Position numbers and translations under genes: made by a program
Part shown: positions 17,104 through 24,448 of the stretch, piece by piece
Layout of the letters: every line of letters starts with the position of its first letter
Position numbering within the stretch: the stretch's first letter is position 1
Origin: JBHGYD01 sp041920415
GTDB taxonomy: Bacteria; Bacillota; Bacilli; Bacillales; Anoxybacillaceae
Direction of reading: 5' to 3'
NCBI GenBank assembly: GCA_041920415.1
Contig: JBHGYD010000004.1
Span: 37,811-101,810, forward strand
DNA: 64,000 nt
The notes under the pieces: model-generated
What the model saw: the letters and a program-made list of their open reading frames with translations, nothing else
Told to the model about the DNA's origin: nothing
Databases searched by the model: none

Positions 17104-17667
17104 TTGAAAAAATTACTATTATATATTACTTCATCAATCTTTCTAGCATTCGGATTTTCAGGAGCTGCATCGGCAGCCGGTACATATCAGGTAAAAAGTG
17201 GTGACACTCTTTGGGGCATAGCTAAAAAGTATAAAGTGACTGTCAGCCAGCTAAAGAGTTGGAATAATCTTAAAAGCGATGTGATCAAACCAAAGCAGGT
17301 TTTAAAGATTTCAGGAACGGCAACCAAAGCGGCTGCTAAAACTACAGTAAAAAAGACAGCAGCCAAAACAGCAGCGTACAAAACAATCACCGTTAAAGCG
17401 TATGCTTATACAGTAAACTGCAAAGGCTGCAGCGGAATAACCGCTACAGGGTTAAACTTAAAGAAAAACCCTTCGATTAAAGCAATTGCCGTTGATCCAA
17501 AGGTAATTCCGCTAGGTTCAAAGGTTTATGTGGAAGGTTACGGCTATGCGGTTGCAGCTGATAAAGGAGGCGGAATCAAAGGCAACAAAATTGACGTATT
17601 CATGCCTACAAAAGCAAAAGCTCTCCAATGGGGTGTCAAAACAGTAAAAGTAAAAGTATATAAATAA
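17104..17667 (+). CDS. Secreted LysM-3D cell-wall protein (YocH-like)
   Basis: 187 residues. Signal peptide about 1-25 (KKLLLYITSSIFLAFGFSG, cleavage near ASAAG). One LysM peptidoglycan-binding motif at about 27-70 (TYQVKSGDTLWGIAKKYKV). An Ala/Lys/Thr linker follows. The C-terminal 3D domain (about 97-186) shows AVDPKVIPLGSKVYV and AADKGGGIKGNKIDVF, whose aspartates define the lytic-transglycosylase-like 3D fold. B. subtilis YocH has the same C-terminus but two LysM copies, so this is a shortened relative. TTG start behind AAGGGGGAG. It sits between two IS200/IS605-like ends. Confidence 0.9.
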   Translation: MKKLLLYITSSIFLAFGFSGAASAAGTYQVKSGDTLWGIAKKYKVTVSQLKSWNNLKSDVIKPKQVLKISGTATKAAAKTTVKKTAAKTAAYKTITVKAYAYTVNCKGCSGITATGLNLKKNPSIKAIAVDPKVIPLGSKVYVEGYGYAVAADKGGGIKGNKIDVFMPTKAKALQWGVKTVKVKVYK

Positions 17668-17670
17668 TCC

Positions 17671-17697
17671 AAAAGCCGGCAGGATGCCGGCATTTTT
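17671..17697 (+). terminator. Terminator of the LysM-3D gene
   Basis: AAAAGCCGGCA, GGA loop, TGCCGGC then ATTTTT. Confidence 0.85.
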
Positions 17698-17698
17698 A

Positions 17699-17755
17699 AC
17701 ATGTTTACCGAGAAGTCTCCCACCTCTAAGCGAAGTGTAGGTGGGAGAGGTTCAT
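17699..17755 (+). mobile_element. Solitary IS200/IS605-type right-end hairpin, copy 2
   Basis: Same 55-bp unit and orientation as at 16703, with a few substitutions mostly in the loop (TCTCCCACCTCT ... GTAGGTGGGAGAGGTTCAT). 17756-17982 after it holds no recognisable gene. Confidence 0.6.
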
Positions 17756-17982
17756 CTAAAATGAACTATAAGGTCATTACGATTTTGGGATATAAATACT
17801 GAACCGCTGTCTAGTTCGATTCGCAGTGTTTCTACTGATGGAATCAACTTCTTTGCTGACATGCGCCGAGTAATTGCAGCCGCGGTGTCTGAAAAATAGC
17901 CTTTCTCCCTTTGAAAGCAATCATTTTTTAGCGGAGTAACATTTTCCTTGTGTTGCTAAGCGATCAGCTTCGCATTTCTTAT

Positions 17983-18546
17983 TTACGATTTTAACACATC
18001 ATGGTCGACATACCGTTCGCCGTTGAGCTCGCTGATGATGTTAATGGCTACTTTCGCGCCATCGCCGGCAGTGATAATCGTATGCACGCTTACCCCTGCT
18101 ACGGTTCCGGCTGCCCAAATTCCTTCGATGTTGGTGCGTCCAGCGGCATCGACATCGATGACCGTTTTAATGCGCGGTTCTATACCTGGTTTTGTTTTCA
18201 CGCCAATTTTTTCAGCGAGATCGGTTGCTACACCGGTTGCTAAAATAACATGTTTAGCTTCAAATGTTTGATTTTCGGTTTCTACTTGGAAACCTGCTTC
18301 TGATTTTTGAATGTTGACAACTTGACCGTTCACGAGTTCCGCTCCGAATTTGACCGCTTGTTTTTTCCCCGTTTCCACTAAATCTGGACCTGTGGCTTCC
18401 ATGACCCCGTAGTGGTTTTCAATCCAAGCTCGTTTTGTAATGCTTTTGTCGTTATCGATCAGTACCGTTTTCTTTCCGGCTTTTGCGGTAAAAATAGCAG
18501 CGCTTGCTCCGGCAGGACCAGCTCCAATAATCGCTACATCATACAT
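17983..18546 (-). CDS. Short FAD-binding oxidoreductase (thioredoxin-reductase-like, no NADPH domain)
   Basis: 187 residues. FAD-binding GxGxxG motif IIGAGPAGASAAIF at about 6-19, KTVLIDNDKS strand end, HVILATGV, and the C-terminal FAD motif GIWAAGTVAG. Only the FAD half of a thioredoxin-reductase-type protein is present: no inserted NADPH-binding domain and no redox CxxC. Short family members of this length exist in Bacillaceae, so it is probably a natural form, not a truncation. Start ATG at 18546 is preferred (AAAGGGG upstream); a longer frame reaches 18603. Confidence 0.75.
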   Translation of the reverse strand: MYDVAIIGAGPAGASAAIFTAKAGKKTVLIDNDKSITKRAWIENHYGVMEATGPDLVETGKKQAVKFGAELVNGQVVNIQKSEAGFQVETENQTFEAKHVILATGVATDLAEKIGVKTKPGIEPRIKTVIDVDAAGRTNIEGIWAAGTVAGVSVHTIITAGDGAKVAINIISELNGERYVDHDVLKS

Positions 18547-18764
18547 CGTCCCATACCCCTTTCCGAAAAATTCAAAAATATTATACCATTTGCTTATGTT
18601 CAAATCATATAATATGCTTATTATTTAATAAAAATTATTATAATTTAATATTAATCTTAAAAATAAAGTATATAATAAAAATTGTAAAATTATTTCCCTC
18701 TTTTATAAATTTTTTTAGAAGAATAAAGAACATGGCAAATGAATTGAAAAATCGCACATTGACA

Positions 18765-18845
18765 AGGTAGGGAGTTGATTCGCCTACCTAATAACGAGAC
18801 CGCAACAGTGAGCGGCTTTAGAGAATCCGCTCCATCCAATTGTGA
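18765..18845 (+). repeat. Tandem hairpins, possible IS200/IS605 guide-RNA remnant
   Basis: AGGTAGG/CCTACCT (18765-18789) then GAGCGG/CCGCTC (18810-18832), separated by AACGAGACCGCAACAGT. GAGACCGC, CAGTGAGCGG and AGAGAATCC recall the conserved 3' region of another tnpB group. No coding remnant is visible. The remainder of 18547-19068 is AT-rich without genes apart from the hairpin at 18893. Confidence 0.35.
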
Positions 18846-18892
18846 GAAAAAGAAATGGAGAATTGTATGACTGTTCGATAAGGTTATAATCA

Positions 18893-18938
18893 TTCCAAAC
18901 CGTTGGTAATACTCTAACGGTTTGGAATTTATTTTTTA
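18893..18938 (+). terminator. Stable hairpin with T-rich tail
   Basis: ATTCCAAACCGTT pairs exactly with AACGGTTTGGAAT, followed by TTATTTTTTATTTT. No gene ends immediately upstream. Confidence 0.65.
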
Positions 18939-19068
18939 TTTTAAGTCCCAGTCTTCTAAGTTTATGTAAAAAAATCGAGGAAGTACGGCACATCCGCCCA
19001 TTCCCTCCACGTTTGTCTTACATATGTATAGAATGTAACGATCGAAAACATTAAGGAGGATGAATACG

Positions 19069-19359
19069 ATGAGTGACGTGAATTTACAAGATACAAGAAT
19101 ATGGGGGTTTGGTCGCCCATGGGGATTTGGTGGTTTTGGCCGCCCATTCTTTGGTGGTTTTGGTCGCCCATTCTTTGGCGGCTTTGGCGGTCCATTCTTT
19201 GGCGGCTTTGGTGGACCATTCTTGGGAGGCTTTGGCAGCGGTCTTTTAGGCGGAATGTTGGGTGGCGCGCTCACAGCCCCATTCTTTGGCGGTTATGGTT
19301 ATGGTGGTTATCCTGGTTATGGCTATGGATACGGATTCCCTTATGGCGGAATGTGGTAA
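19069..19359 (+). CDS. Gly/Phe/Pro-rich repeat protein
   Basis: 96 residues. After MSDVNLQDTRIWGFG come four to five tandem copies of a unit like GRPFFGGFG (about residues 15-58), a short hydrophobic LLGGMLGGALTAPFF, and a Gly/Tyr tail (YGYGGYPGYGYGYG). Start at 19069, 9 nt after AAGGAGG. Low-complexity Gly-aromatic proteins of Bacillaceae are often spore surface components and the neighbours downstream are spore genes, but a coat role is inference. The repeats are also visible at DNA level with mostly synonymous drift. Confidence 0.75.
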   Translation: MSDVNLQDTRIWGFGRPWGFGGFGRPFFGGFGRPFFGGFGGPFFGGFGGPFLGGFGSGLLGGMLGGALTAPFFGGYGYGGYPGYGYGYGFPYGGMW

Positions 19360-19372
19360 TAAAAATTGCTTG

Positions 19373-19402
19373 AGCCTGCCAGTTACATGGCAGGCTTTTA
19401 TA
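19373..19402 (+). terminator. Terminator of the Gly/Phe repeat gene
   Basis: GCCTGCC, AGTTACAT loop, GGCAGGC, TTTT. Confidence 0.8.
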
Positions 19403-19516
19403 CTTAAGTAACCCACTCTTCTTCAAAAAAGGCGATATTGCATTTGTACGGGTATATTTTGTTTAGGCAACGTTTTATAATTAATATAAACGTTTTTGAT
19501 TGGTGGGGGAAGAGTC

Positions 19517-19771
19517 ATGAATCAAACATTTTTAGAACAGTTTGAGGCGCTGCTTGAAAAATATACGGAATTATTGCTTGGAAAAAGCGATGCGGAGTTG
19601 AAGGAGAAAGTAAAAGTGTGGGCTCTGTATTCTCATGTCGCTAAGTCGATGCCGGCTCTCGCTAAGCATTGGAACGAACGGTATCCCGAGGTGAAAGAAC
19701 AGATGAAGCAGTTGATTGCGGAAATTAAACAATTGAATGACGAAGAGCGCGCGAATGCCAAAAAGCCATGA
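19517..19771 (+). CDS. yusU: DUF2573-type protein YusU
   Basis: 84 residues, soluble and mainly helical, starting MNQTFLEQFEALLEKYTELL and with KVKVWALYSHVAKSMPALAKHWN strongly recalling B. subtilis YusU. Function unknown. ATG at 19517 is chosen behind GGTGGGGGAAGAG; the frame extends upstream to a TTG at 19496 without a better ribosome site. It lies in the conserved yus neighbourhood. Confidence 0.8.
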   Translation: MNQTFLEQFEALLEKYTELLLGKSDAELKEKVKVWALYSHVAKSMPALAKHWNERYPEVKEQMKQLIAEIKQLNDEERANAKKP

Positions 19772-19859
19772 TGCAGATGTCATGGCTTTTTATGATGCTG
19801 GCAGACAATTAGTTAAGAGTGGAAAAAAAGAACCTGTATCGCCGTCGACGGTCGCTTGT

Positions 19860-20192
19860 TTATTGCATCATGTTATTATATGGAAATTGGCTTGCGTAGC
19901 CTTGGAACTGTTGATATGATTGTTGAAGTTTTTGTCGATCAGCCGCTTCGATCTTGTACCAGCCTTTTTTGAACATTAGATTATAAAGCTCGCGCTGACA
20001 ATTTTGCGTTTCTGTAAAAATATTCAACATATCTTGATACAGTTGTTGATGGCTTGCTTCATGTAAAAACGTACTATAAGAACTCGTCATATATTTTTCA
20101 GTTGTTAATACGTCGTTAAGAAAATCACGGTCGTTCATTTGCGAAGTTTTTGGCGTTTGCGTTTGTGGATTTTGAATATTATTTTGATTCAC
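19860..20192 (-). CDS. yusN: Spore coat protein, CotF domain (YusN-like)
   Basis: 110 residues. Gln/Asn-rich N-terminal 20, then a CotF/ferritin-like helical domain: MNDRDFLNDVLTTEKYMTSSY, ASHQQLYQDMLNIF and ELYNLMFKKGWYKIEAADR. The DxL-TEK-YT pattern is diagnostic of CotF-type coat proteins. GTG start at 20192, 8 nt after AAGGAGG. Second gene of a two-gene minus-strand unit, 17 nt after the stop of the upstream one. Expected expression is in the mother cell during sporulation. Confidence 0.85.
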   Translation of the reverse strand: MNQNNIQNPQTQTPKTSQMNDRDFLNDVLTTEKYMTSSYSTFLHEASHQQLYQDMLNIFTETQNCQRELYNLMFKKGWYKIEAADRQKLQQSYQQFQGYASQFPYNNMMQ

Positions 20193-20209
20193 GATAAACC
20201 CCTCCTTCA

Positions 20210-20476
20210 CTATTGCAACGATGTTGTAGGCTGATTTGGATTTTGCAAGTGTCCTAAGATTCGTTGATAATGGCGCTGATGCATTTGACCTGCTCTTTCA
20301 ATTGCTGCAACAACTTCTTGATCTTGGCATTGCGATGCGAAAAAATGCGCTTTTTTCATCGCAAGTAAATTCCACGACATCATATCTGTTAAATAAAGTG
20401 CATCTTTTGTTGAAATTACTTGTGGTGGTTGTGGTCTCACCGTTTGTTGTGCTTGCATGTTCGTTTGCTGTTGCAT
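20210..20476 (-). CDS. Small helical protein paired with YusN, probable spore protein
   Basis: 88 residues. Gln-rich N-terminus (MQQQTNMQAQQTV) followed by a helical region, STKDALYLTDMMSWNLLAMKK and QHHRYQRIL-like basic end (MHQRHYQRILGHL), which resembles the first half of CotF-type domains. ATG at 20476 with AAAGGAG 8 nt before. It heads the unit with yusN. Coat function is inferred from context and composition. Confidence 0.7.
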   Translation of the reverse strand: MQQQTNMQAQQTVRPQPPQVISTKDALYLTDMMSWNLLAMKKAHFFASQCQDQEVVAAIERAGQMHQRHYQRILGHLQNPNQPTTSLQ

Positions 20477-20645
20477 AGACAATGCTCCTTTCTAAGATTC
20501 ATGTTTCGATTGTAGATTGTCCGTTTTGTGGAAAATTATACATATAACGAATTTTGTCGAAAAAAGATATTCAATAATAGGAAAACATGTTAAAATCATT
20601 ATAGACTGTATTTGAATGCGTTTACGTAAACAAGGGGGTACGGCT

Positions 20646-21563
20646 ATGGAACAACTCATGCGCGACTTTTTTTTATTTTTATCCAAAAATAAAACATTAA
20701 CCAAGTTAGCGAAAAAATATGGATTGCGCTTTGGCGCCTCACGTTTTGTCGCAGGAGAAACAATCGATAAGGCTGTGGAAGTGATTAAAGAATTAAATAA
20801 AAAAGGACTAGCTGTTACGATCGACTACTTAGGGGAATTTGTCGATAACGAAAAAGAAGCGAATGAAATGGCAGATCATTGTATCGAAGCGATTCAAGCC
20901 ATTGGGCGTGAAAAGTTACATTCGCAACTATCATTGAAAATGACGTCGATGGGTCTTGATATTTCTGATGAGCTTGTGATGCGAAACATGCGCCGCATTT
21001 TAGAAACAGCGAAAGAAAACGGTGTTTTTGTGACGATCGATATGGAAGATTATTCACGTTGTCAAAAAACACTCGATATTTTTAAGCAGTTGAAAAAAGA
21101 ATATGACAATGTCGGCACTGTATTGCAAGCATATTTATATCGCACAGAATCTGATATCGAAGATTTAAAAAATTATCATCCGAACTTACGTCTTGTCAAA
21201 GGAGCGTACAAAGAGTCTCAAGAAGTAGCGTTTCCAGATAAAAAAGATGTCGATGAAAACTACAAAAAAATTATTAAAATGCATTTACTAAATGGAAACT
21301 ATACGGCAGTGGCCACTCATGACGATGCGATTATCGAATATACAAAACAATTAGTAAAAGAATATAACATTCCAAATGACCAGTTTGAGTTTCAAATGCT
21401 ATACGGAATCCGTCCGGAACGCCAAGAACAGCTTGCTCGCGAAGGGTATACGATGCGTGTATACGTGCCGTATGGAACAGACTGGTATGGCTACTTTATG
21501 CGCCGCCTTGCAGAACGGCCTGCGAACGTAGCGTTCGTATTAAAAGGGATGTTGCGTAAATAA
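20646..21563 (+). CDS. fadM: Proline dehydrogenase (FadM/YusM type)
   Basis: 305 residues, FAD-dependent PutA-like TIM barrel that oxidises proline to pyrroline-5-carboxylate. The conserved YGIRPERQEQLAREGYTMRVY and VPYGTDWYGYFMRRLAERP hold the substrate-binding arginines (RRLAE). LSLKMTSMGLDIS and RLVKGAYKE are further family blocks. ATG at 20646 behind AAGGGGG. B. subtilis has it at the same place beside fadNAE. No pyrroline-5-carboxylate dehydrogenase is adjacent. Confidence 0.93.
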   Translation: MEQLMRDFFLFLSKNKTLTKLAKKYGLRFGASRFVAGETIDKAVEVIKELNKKGLAVTIDYLGEFVDNEKEANEMADHCIEAIQAIGREKLHSQLSLKMTSMGLDISDELVMRNMRRILETAKENGVFVTIDMEDYSRCQKTLDIFKQLKKEYDNVGTVLQAYLYRTESDIEDLKNYHPNLRLVKGAYKESQEVAFPDKKDVDENYKKIIKMHLLNGNYTAVATHDDAIIEYTKQLVKEYNIPNDQFEFQMLYGIRPERQEQLAREGYTMRVYVPYGTDWYGYFMRRLAERPANVAFVLKGMLRK

Positions 21564-21570
21564 AAAAGCA

Positions 21571-21605
21571 AAAGGATGTCTCGTTAATGGGACATCCTTT
21601 TTTAT
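21571..21605 (+). terminator. Terminator of the proline dehydrogenase gene
   Basis: AAAGGATGTC, TCGTTAATGG loop region, GACATCCTTT then TTT. Confidence 0.85.
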
Positions 21606-21651
21606 ATACTGCTAAAACTGTGAGAAAGCTATAGGCTCGTCTACATCTTTT

Positions 21652-21801
21652 TTACTCACCTTGCATGTTGTGCTGCTTATATTGCTGATTTTGACTCGTT
21701 TTTTTTCCGCCGCCATCCAGTTCTACAGTTGGACCTGCGTTTCCTTTCACACTTGCTGCGCTTACCGCTGTTTTCGAGGGGCTTTTTTGTCTTTTAGCCA
21801 T
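21652..21801 (-). CDS. yuzL: YuzL-like small basic protein
   Basis: 49 residues, basic and Gly/Ser/Lys-rich (MAKRQKSPSKTAVSAASVKG, then GPTVELDGGGKKT). It matches the length, N-terminus and location (between fadM and fadN, opposite strand) of B. subtilis YuzL, a family restricted to spore formers. ATG at 21801 preceded by GGAGGTGAC. Function unknown; a spore-associated role is plausible. Confidence 0.75.
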   Translation of the reverse strand: MAKRQKSPSKTAVSAASVKGNAGPTVELDGGGKKTSQNQQYKQHNMQGE

Positions 21802-21948
21802 CTTAGTCACCTCCGCTATTAGCGTCACCGAGAAAAATAATTTGTACTCAGACAAAATTTGTTAAGTTTGTATATTGCGAAAATTTGAAAGATATTTTAT
21901 ATTTAAGATAACAGAAATTTGCTGCGTAAATTTTTTTTACACAAAAAA

Positions 21949-21966
21949 TGAATGATTATTCATTCA
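21949..21966. promoter_or_regulatory. FadR operator of the fadN operon
   Basis: TGAATGATTATTCATTCA: exact 7-bp inverted arms around TTAT, matching the known Bacillus FadR (YsiA) box. It is 22 bp before the fadN ATG, so FadR would block transcription until long-chain acyl-CoA releases it (family knowledge). Confidence 0.8.
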
Positions 21967-21988
21967 ATAGGAGCAAGGAGGAAGTTGC

Positions 21989-24373
21989 ATGGTCAAACGA
22001 ATTAGAAGGGCTGCTGTACTTGGCTCTGGAGTAATGGGTTCCGGAATTGCGGCACATTTAGCAAACGTCGGGATTCCAACGTTACTATTGGATATCGTAC
22101 CGCGTGAACTGACAAAGGAAGAGGAGGCAAAAGGACTTACTCTCGAGCATAAAGAAGTTCGCAATCGATTTGTCAATCAAGCTGTTCAAAAGTTATTGAA
22201 GCAAAAACCAGCACCGCTCACCTCGAAAACGAATTTAGCGTTAATTGAAGTTGGAAACTTTGAGGATGATTTCCACCGCCTTGCAGAAGCGGATTGGATT
22301 ATTGAAGTCGTCGTCGAAAATTTAGAAGTGAAGAAAAGCGTCTTCGCAAAAGTCGATGAAGTAAGAAAACCAGGAAGCATCGTCAGCTCCAACACATCAG
22401 GAATTTCCGTCGAAGCGATGGCAGAGGGCCGTTCCGAAGACTTTAAAAAGCATTTTTTAGGCACGCATTTCTTCAACCCGCCGCGTTACTTAAAATTACT
22501 TGAAATTATCCCAACGAAAGATACCGACCCAAACGTGCTAGCATTTATGAAAACGTTTGGCGAAGATGTTCTCGGTAAAGGTGTTGTTGTCGCGAAAGAT
22601 ACGCCAAACTTTATTGCAAACCGAATTGGAACATATGGATTGCTTGTCACCGTACGGGAGATGATGAAAGGCGGTTACAGCGTCGGTGAAGTGGATTCAG
22701 TAACAGGTCCGATGATTGGTCGACCAAAGAGCGCGACATTCCGCACGTTAGACGTTGTTGGATTAGATACATTTGTGCATGTCGCTAATAACGTATTTGA
22801 AAAAGTAGAAGGAGAAGAAAAAGAAGTCTTTCGCGTTCCTGACTTTATGAAAGCGATGTTAGAAAAAGGGTGGCTTGGCAGCAAATCCGGACAAGGTTTT
22901 TTCCTCAAGCAGGGAAAAGACATTTTAGAGTTAAACTATGAAACGCTTGAATACGAGCCGCGCAAAAAGCTAAAAACGCCAGCAACGGAAATAAGCAAAC
23001 AAACGAAAGGTCTTGCGAATAAATTGAAAGCGCTTGTATATGCAGACGATCGCGCTGGAACGCTTCTTTGGAATATTTTAAGCCCAGTTCTTATCTATTC
23101 TGCAGAACTTTTAGGTGAAATTGCTGATGATATTGTTGCGATTGACCGCGCGATGAAATGGGGATTTGGTTGGGAACTTGGTCCGTTTGAAACGTGGGAT
23201 GCGATTGGTGTAGAACAATCCGTTCGAAAAATGCAGGCCGAGGGACGTGACGTTCCTTCTTGGGTCACCGATATGTTAGCAAACGGTTTCACATCTTTCT
23301 ACAAATCCGATAAAGGGAATGTCCTCTATTACGATCGTGGTGAGTATAAGGCGGTTGAAGAAAATCCAAAGGTCATCCACATTAAACGTTTGAAAGAAGA
23401 AAAAGGAGTCATTAAGAAAAATAGTGGCGCAAGTTTAATTGATATGGGTGATGACGTTGCGCTCCTTGAATTTCACTCACCGAATAATGCGATTGGGTTA
23501 GACATTGTGCAAATGATCAACTATGCGCTCGAAGAAGTGAATCGAAACTATAAAGGACTTGTCATCGGTAATCAAGGGAAAAACTTCTGTGTCGGTGCGA
23601 ATCTCGCCATGATTTTAATGGAAGCGCAAGACGATAACTATTTCGAAATTGACTTTGTTGTTCGTCAATTCCAGCAAGCAATGATGAACATTAAATATAG
23701 CCCAAAACCAGTCGTCGCGGCGCCATTTGCGATGACGCTCGGCGGCGGTACAGAAATTTGTTTGCCATCTGCACGTATTCAGGCCGCAAGTGAAACATAT
23801 ATGGGTCTTGTGGAAGTTGGTGTTGGTCTCATTCCAGGAGGCGGGGGAAATAAAGAATTGTACATTAAACATTTAAACAGCATGCCAAACGGAGTCGAAT
23901 TCGACTTACAAAAAGTGGCTAACAAAGTATTCGAAACGATTGCAATGGCAAAAGTATCGACGTCCGCGGTGGAAGCGAGAGAATTGAACTTCTTAAATAA
24001 ACAAGATGGCATCACAATGAACGGCGATCAGTTGCTTTATGATGCAAAACAAGCGGTTATCTCTCTCTATGATAGCGGCTATCAACCACCTGTTCGCAAA
24101 AAGGTTCCGGTTGTCGGTGAGACGGGCTATGCGACACTATTGCTTGCCGCGCAATCGATGCATCATTCCGGTTACATTACCGACCATGATTTAACAATTG
24201 CGAAGAAGCTTGCATACGTAATCGCTGGCGGGAAAGTTCCATACGGTACCGAAGTTGACGAGCAGTATTTACTAGATTTAGAGAGAGAAGCATTTTTAAG
24301 TTTAGTAGGGGAACCGAAATCACAAGCAAGAATGCAGCATATGCTTGTAAAAGGAAAACCGTTACGCAACTAA
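21989..24373 (+). CDS. fadN: 3-hydroxyacyl-CoA dehydrogenase / enoyl-CoA hydratase
   Basis: Bifunctional beta-oxidation enzyme of 794 residues. N-terminal NAD-binding domain (about 1-190) with GSGVMGSGIAAHLANVG; substrate domains with HFFNPPRYLKLLEIIP and DTPNFIANRIG; C-terminal crotonase domain (about 470-720) with NFCVGANLA and AAPFAMTLGGGTEICL forming the oxyanion hole. The domain order (dehydrogenase first) is the FadN type, reverse of E. coli FadB. First gene of fadN-fadA-fadE, under a FadR box. AAGGAGGAAG precedes the ATG. Confidence 0.97.
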   Translation: MVKRIRRAAVLGSGVMGSGIAAHLANVGIPTLLLDIVPRELTKEEEAKGLTLEHKEVRNRFVNQAVQKLLKQKPAPLTSKTNLALIEVGNFEDDFHRLAEADWIIEVVVENLEVKKSVFAKVDEVRKPGSIVSSNTSGISVEAMAEGRSEDFKKHFLGTHFFNPPRYLKLLEIIPTKDTDPNVLAFMKTFGEDVLGKGVVVAKDTPNFIANRIGTYGLLVTVREMMKGGYSVGEVDSVTGPMIGRPKSATFRTLDVVGLDTFVHVANNVFEKVEGEEKEVFRVPDFMKAMLEKGWLGSKSGQGFFLKQGKDILELNYETLEYEPRKKLKTPATEISKQTKGLANKLKALVYADDRAGTLLWNILSPVLIYSAELLGEIADDIVAIDRAMKWGFGWELGPFETWDAIGVEQSVRKMQAEGRDVPSWVTDMLANGFTSFYKSDKGNVLYYDRGEYKAVEENPKVIHIKRLKEEKGVIKKNSGASLIDMGDDVALLEFHSPNNAIGLDIVQMINYALEEVNRNYKGLVIGNQGKNFCVGANLAMILMEAQDDNYFEIDFVVRQFQQAMMNIKYSPKPVVAAPFAMTLGGGTEICLPSARIQAASETYMGLVEVGVGLIPGGGGNKELYIKHLNSMPNGVEFDLQKVANKVFETIAMAKVSTSAVEARELNFLNKQDGITMNGDQLLYDAKQAVISLYDSGYQPPVRKKVPVVGETGYATLLLAAQSMHHSGYITDHDLTIAKKLAYVIAGGKVPYGTEVDEQYLLDLEREAFLSLVGEPKSQARMQHMLVKGKPLRN

Positions 24374-24448
24374 ACAAGGAAGGATAGCGAAGAGCGCTTT
24401 CCTTCTTCTCAAATGAGTCAAAACGTATAAGAAACAGGGGGGACGATT

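Noticed and set aside
19110..19240. Tandem DNA repeats that might suggest a CRISPR array
   Set aside because: The units are contiguous, in one reading frame and code for the Gly/Phe repeats; there are no spacers.
18936..19274. Pro/Lys-rich minus-strand frame of 112 residues
   Set aside because: It is the antisense of the Gly/Phe repeat gene, which has a proper ribosome site and terminator on the plus strand.
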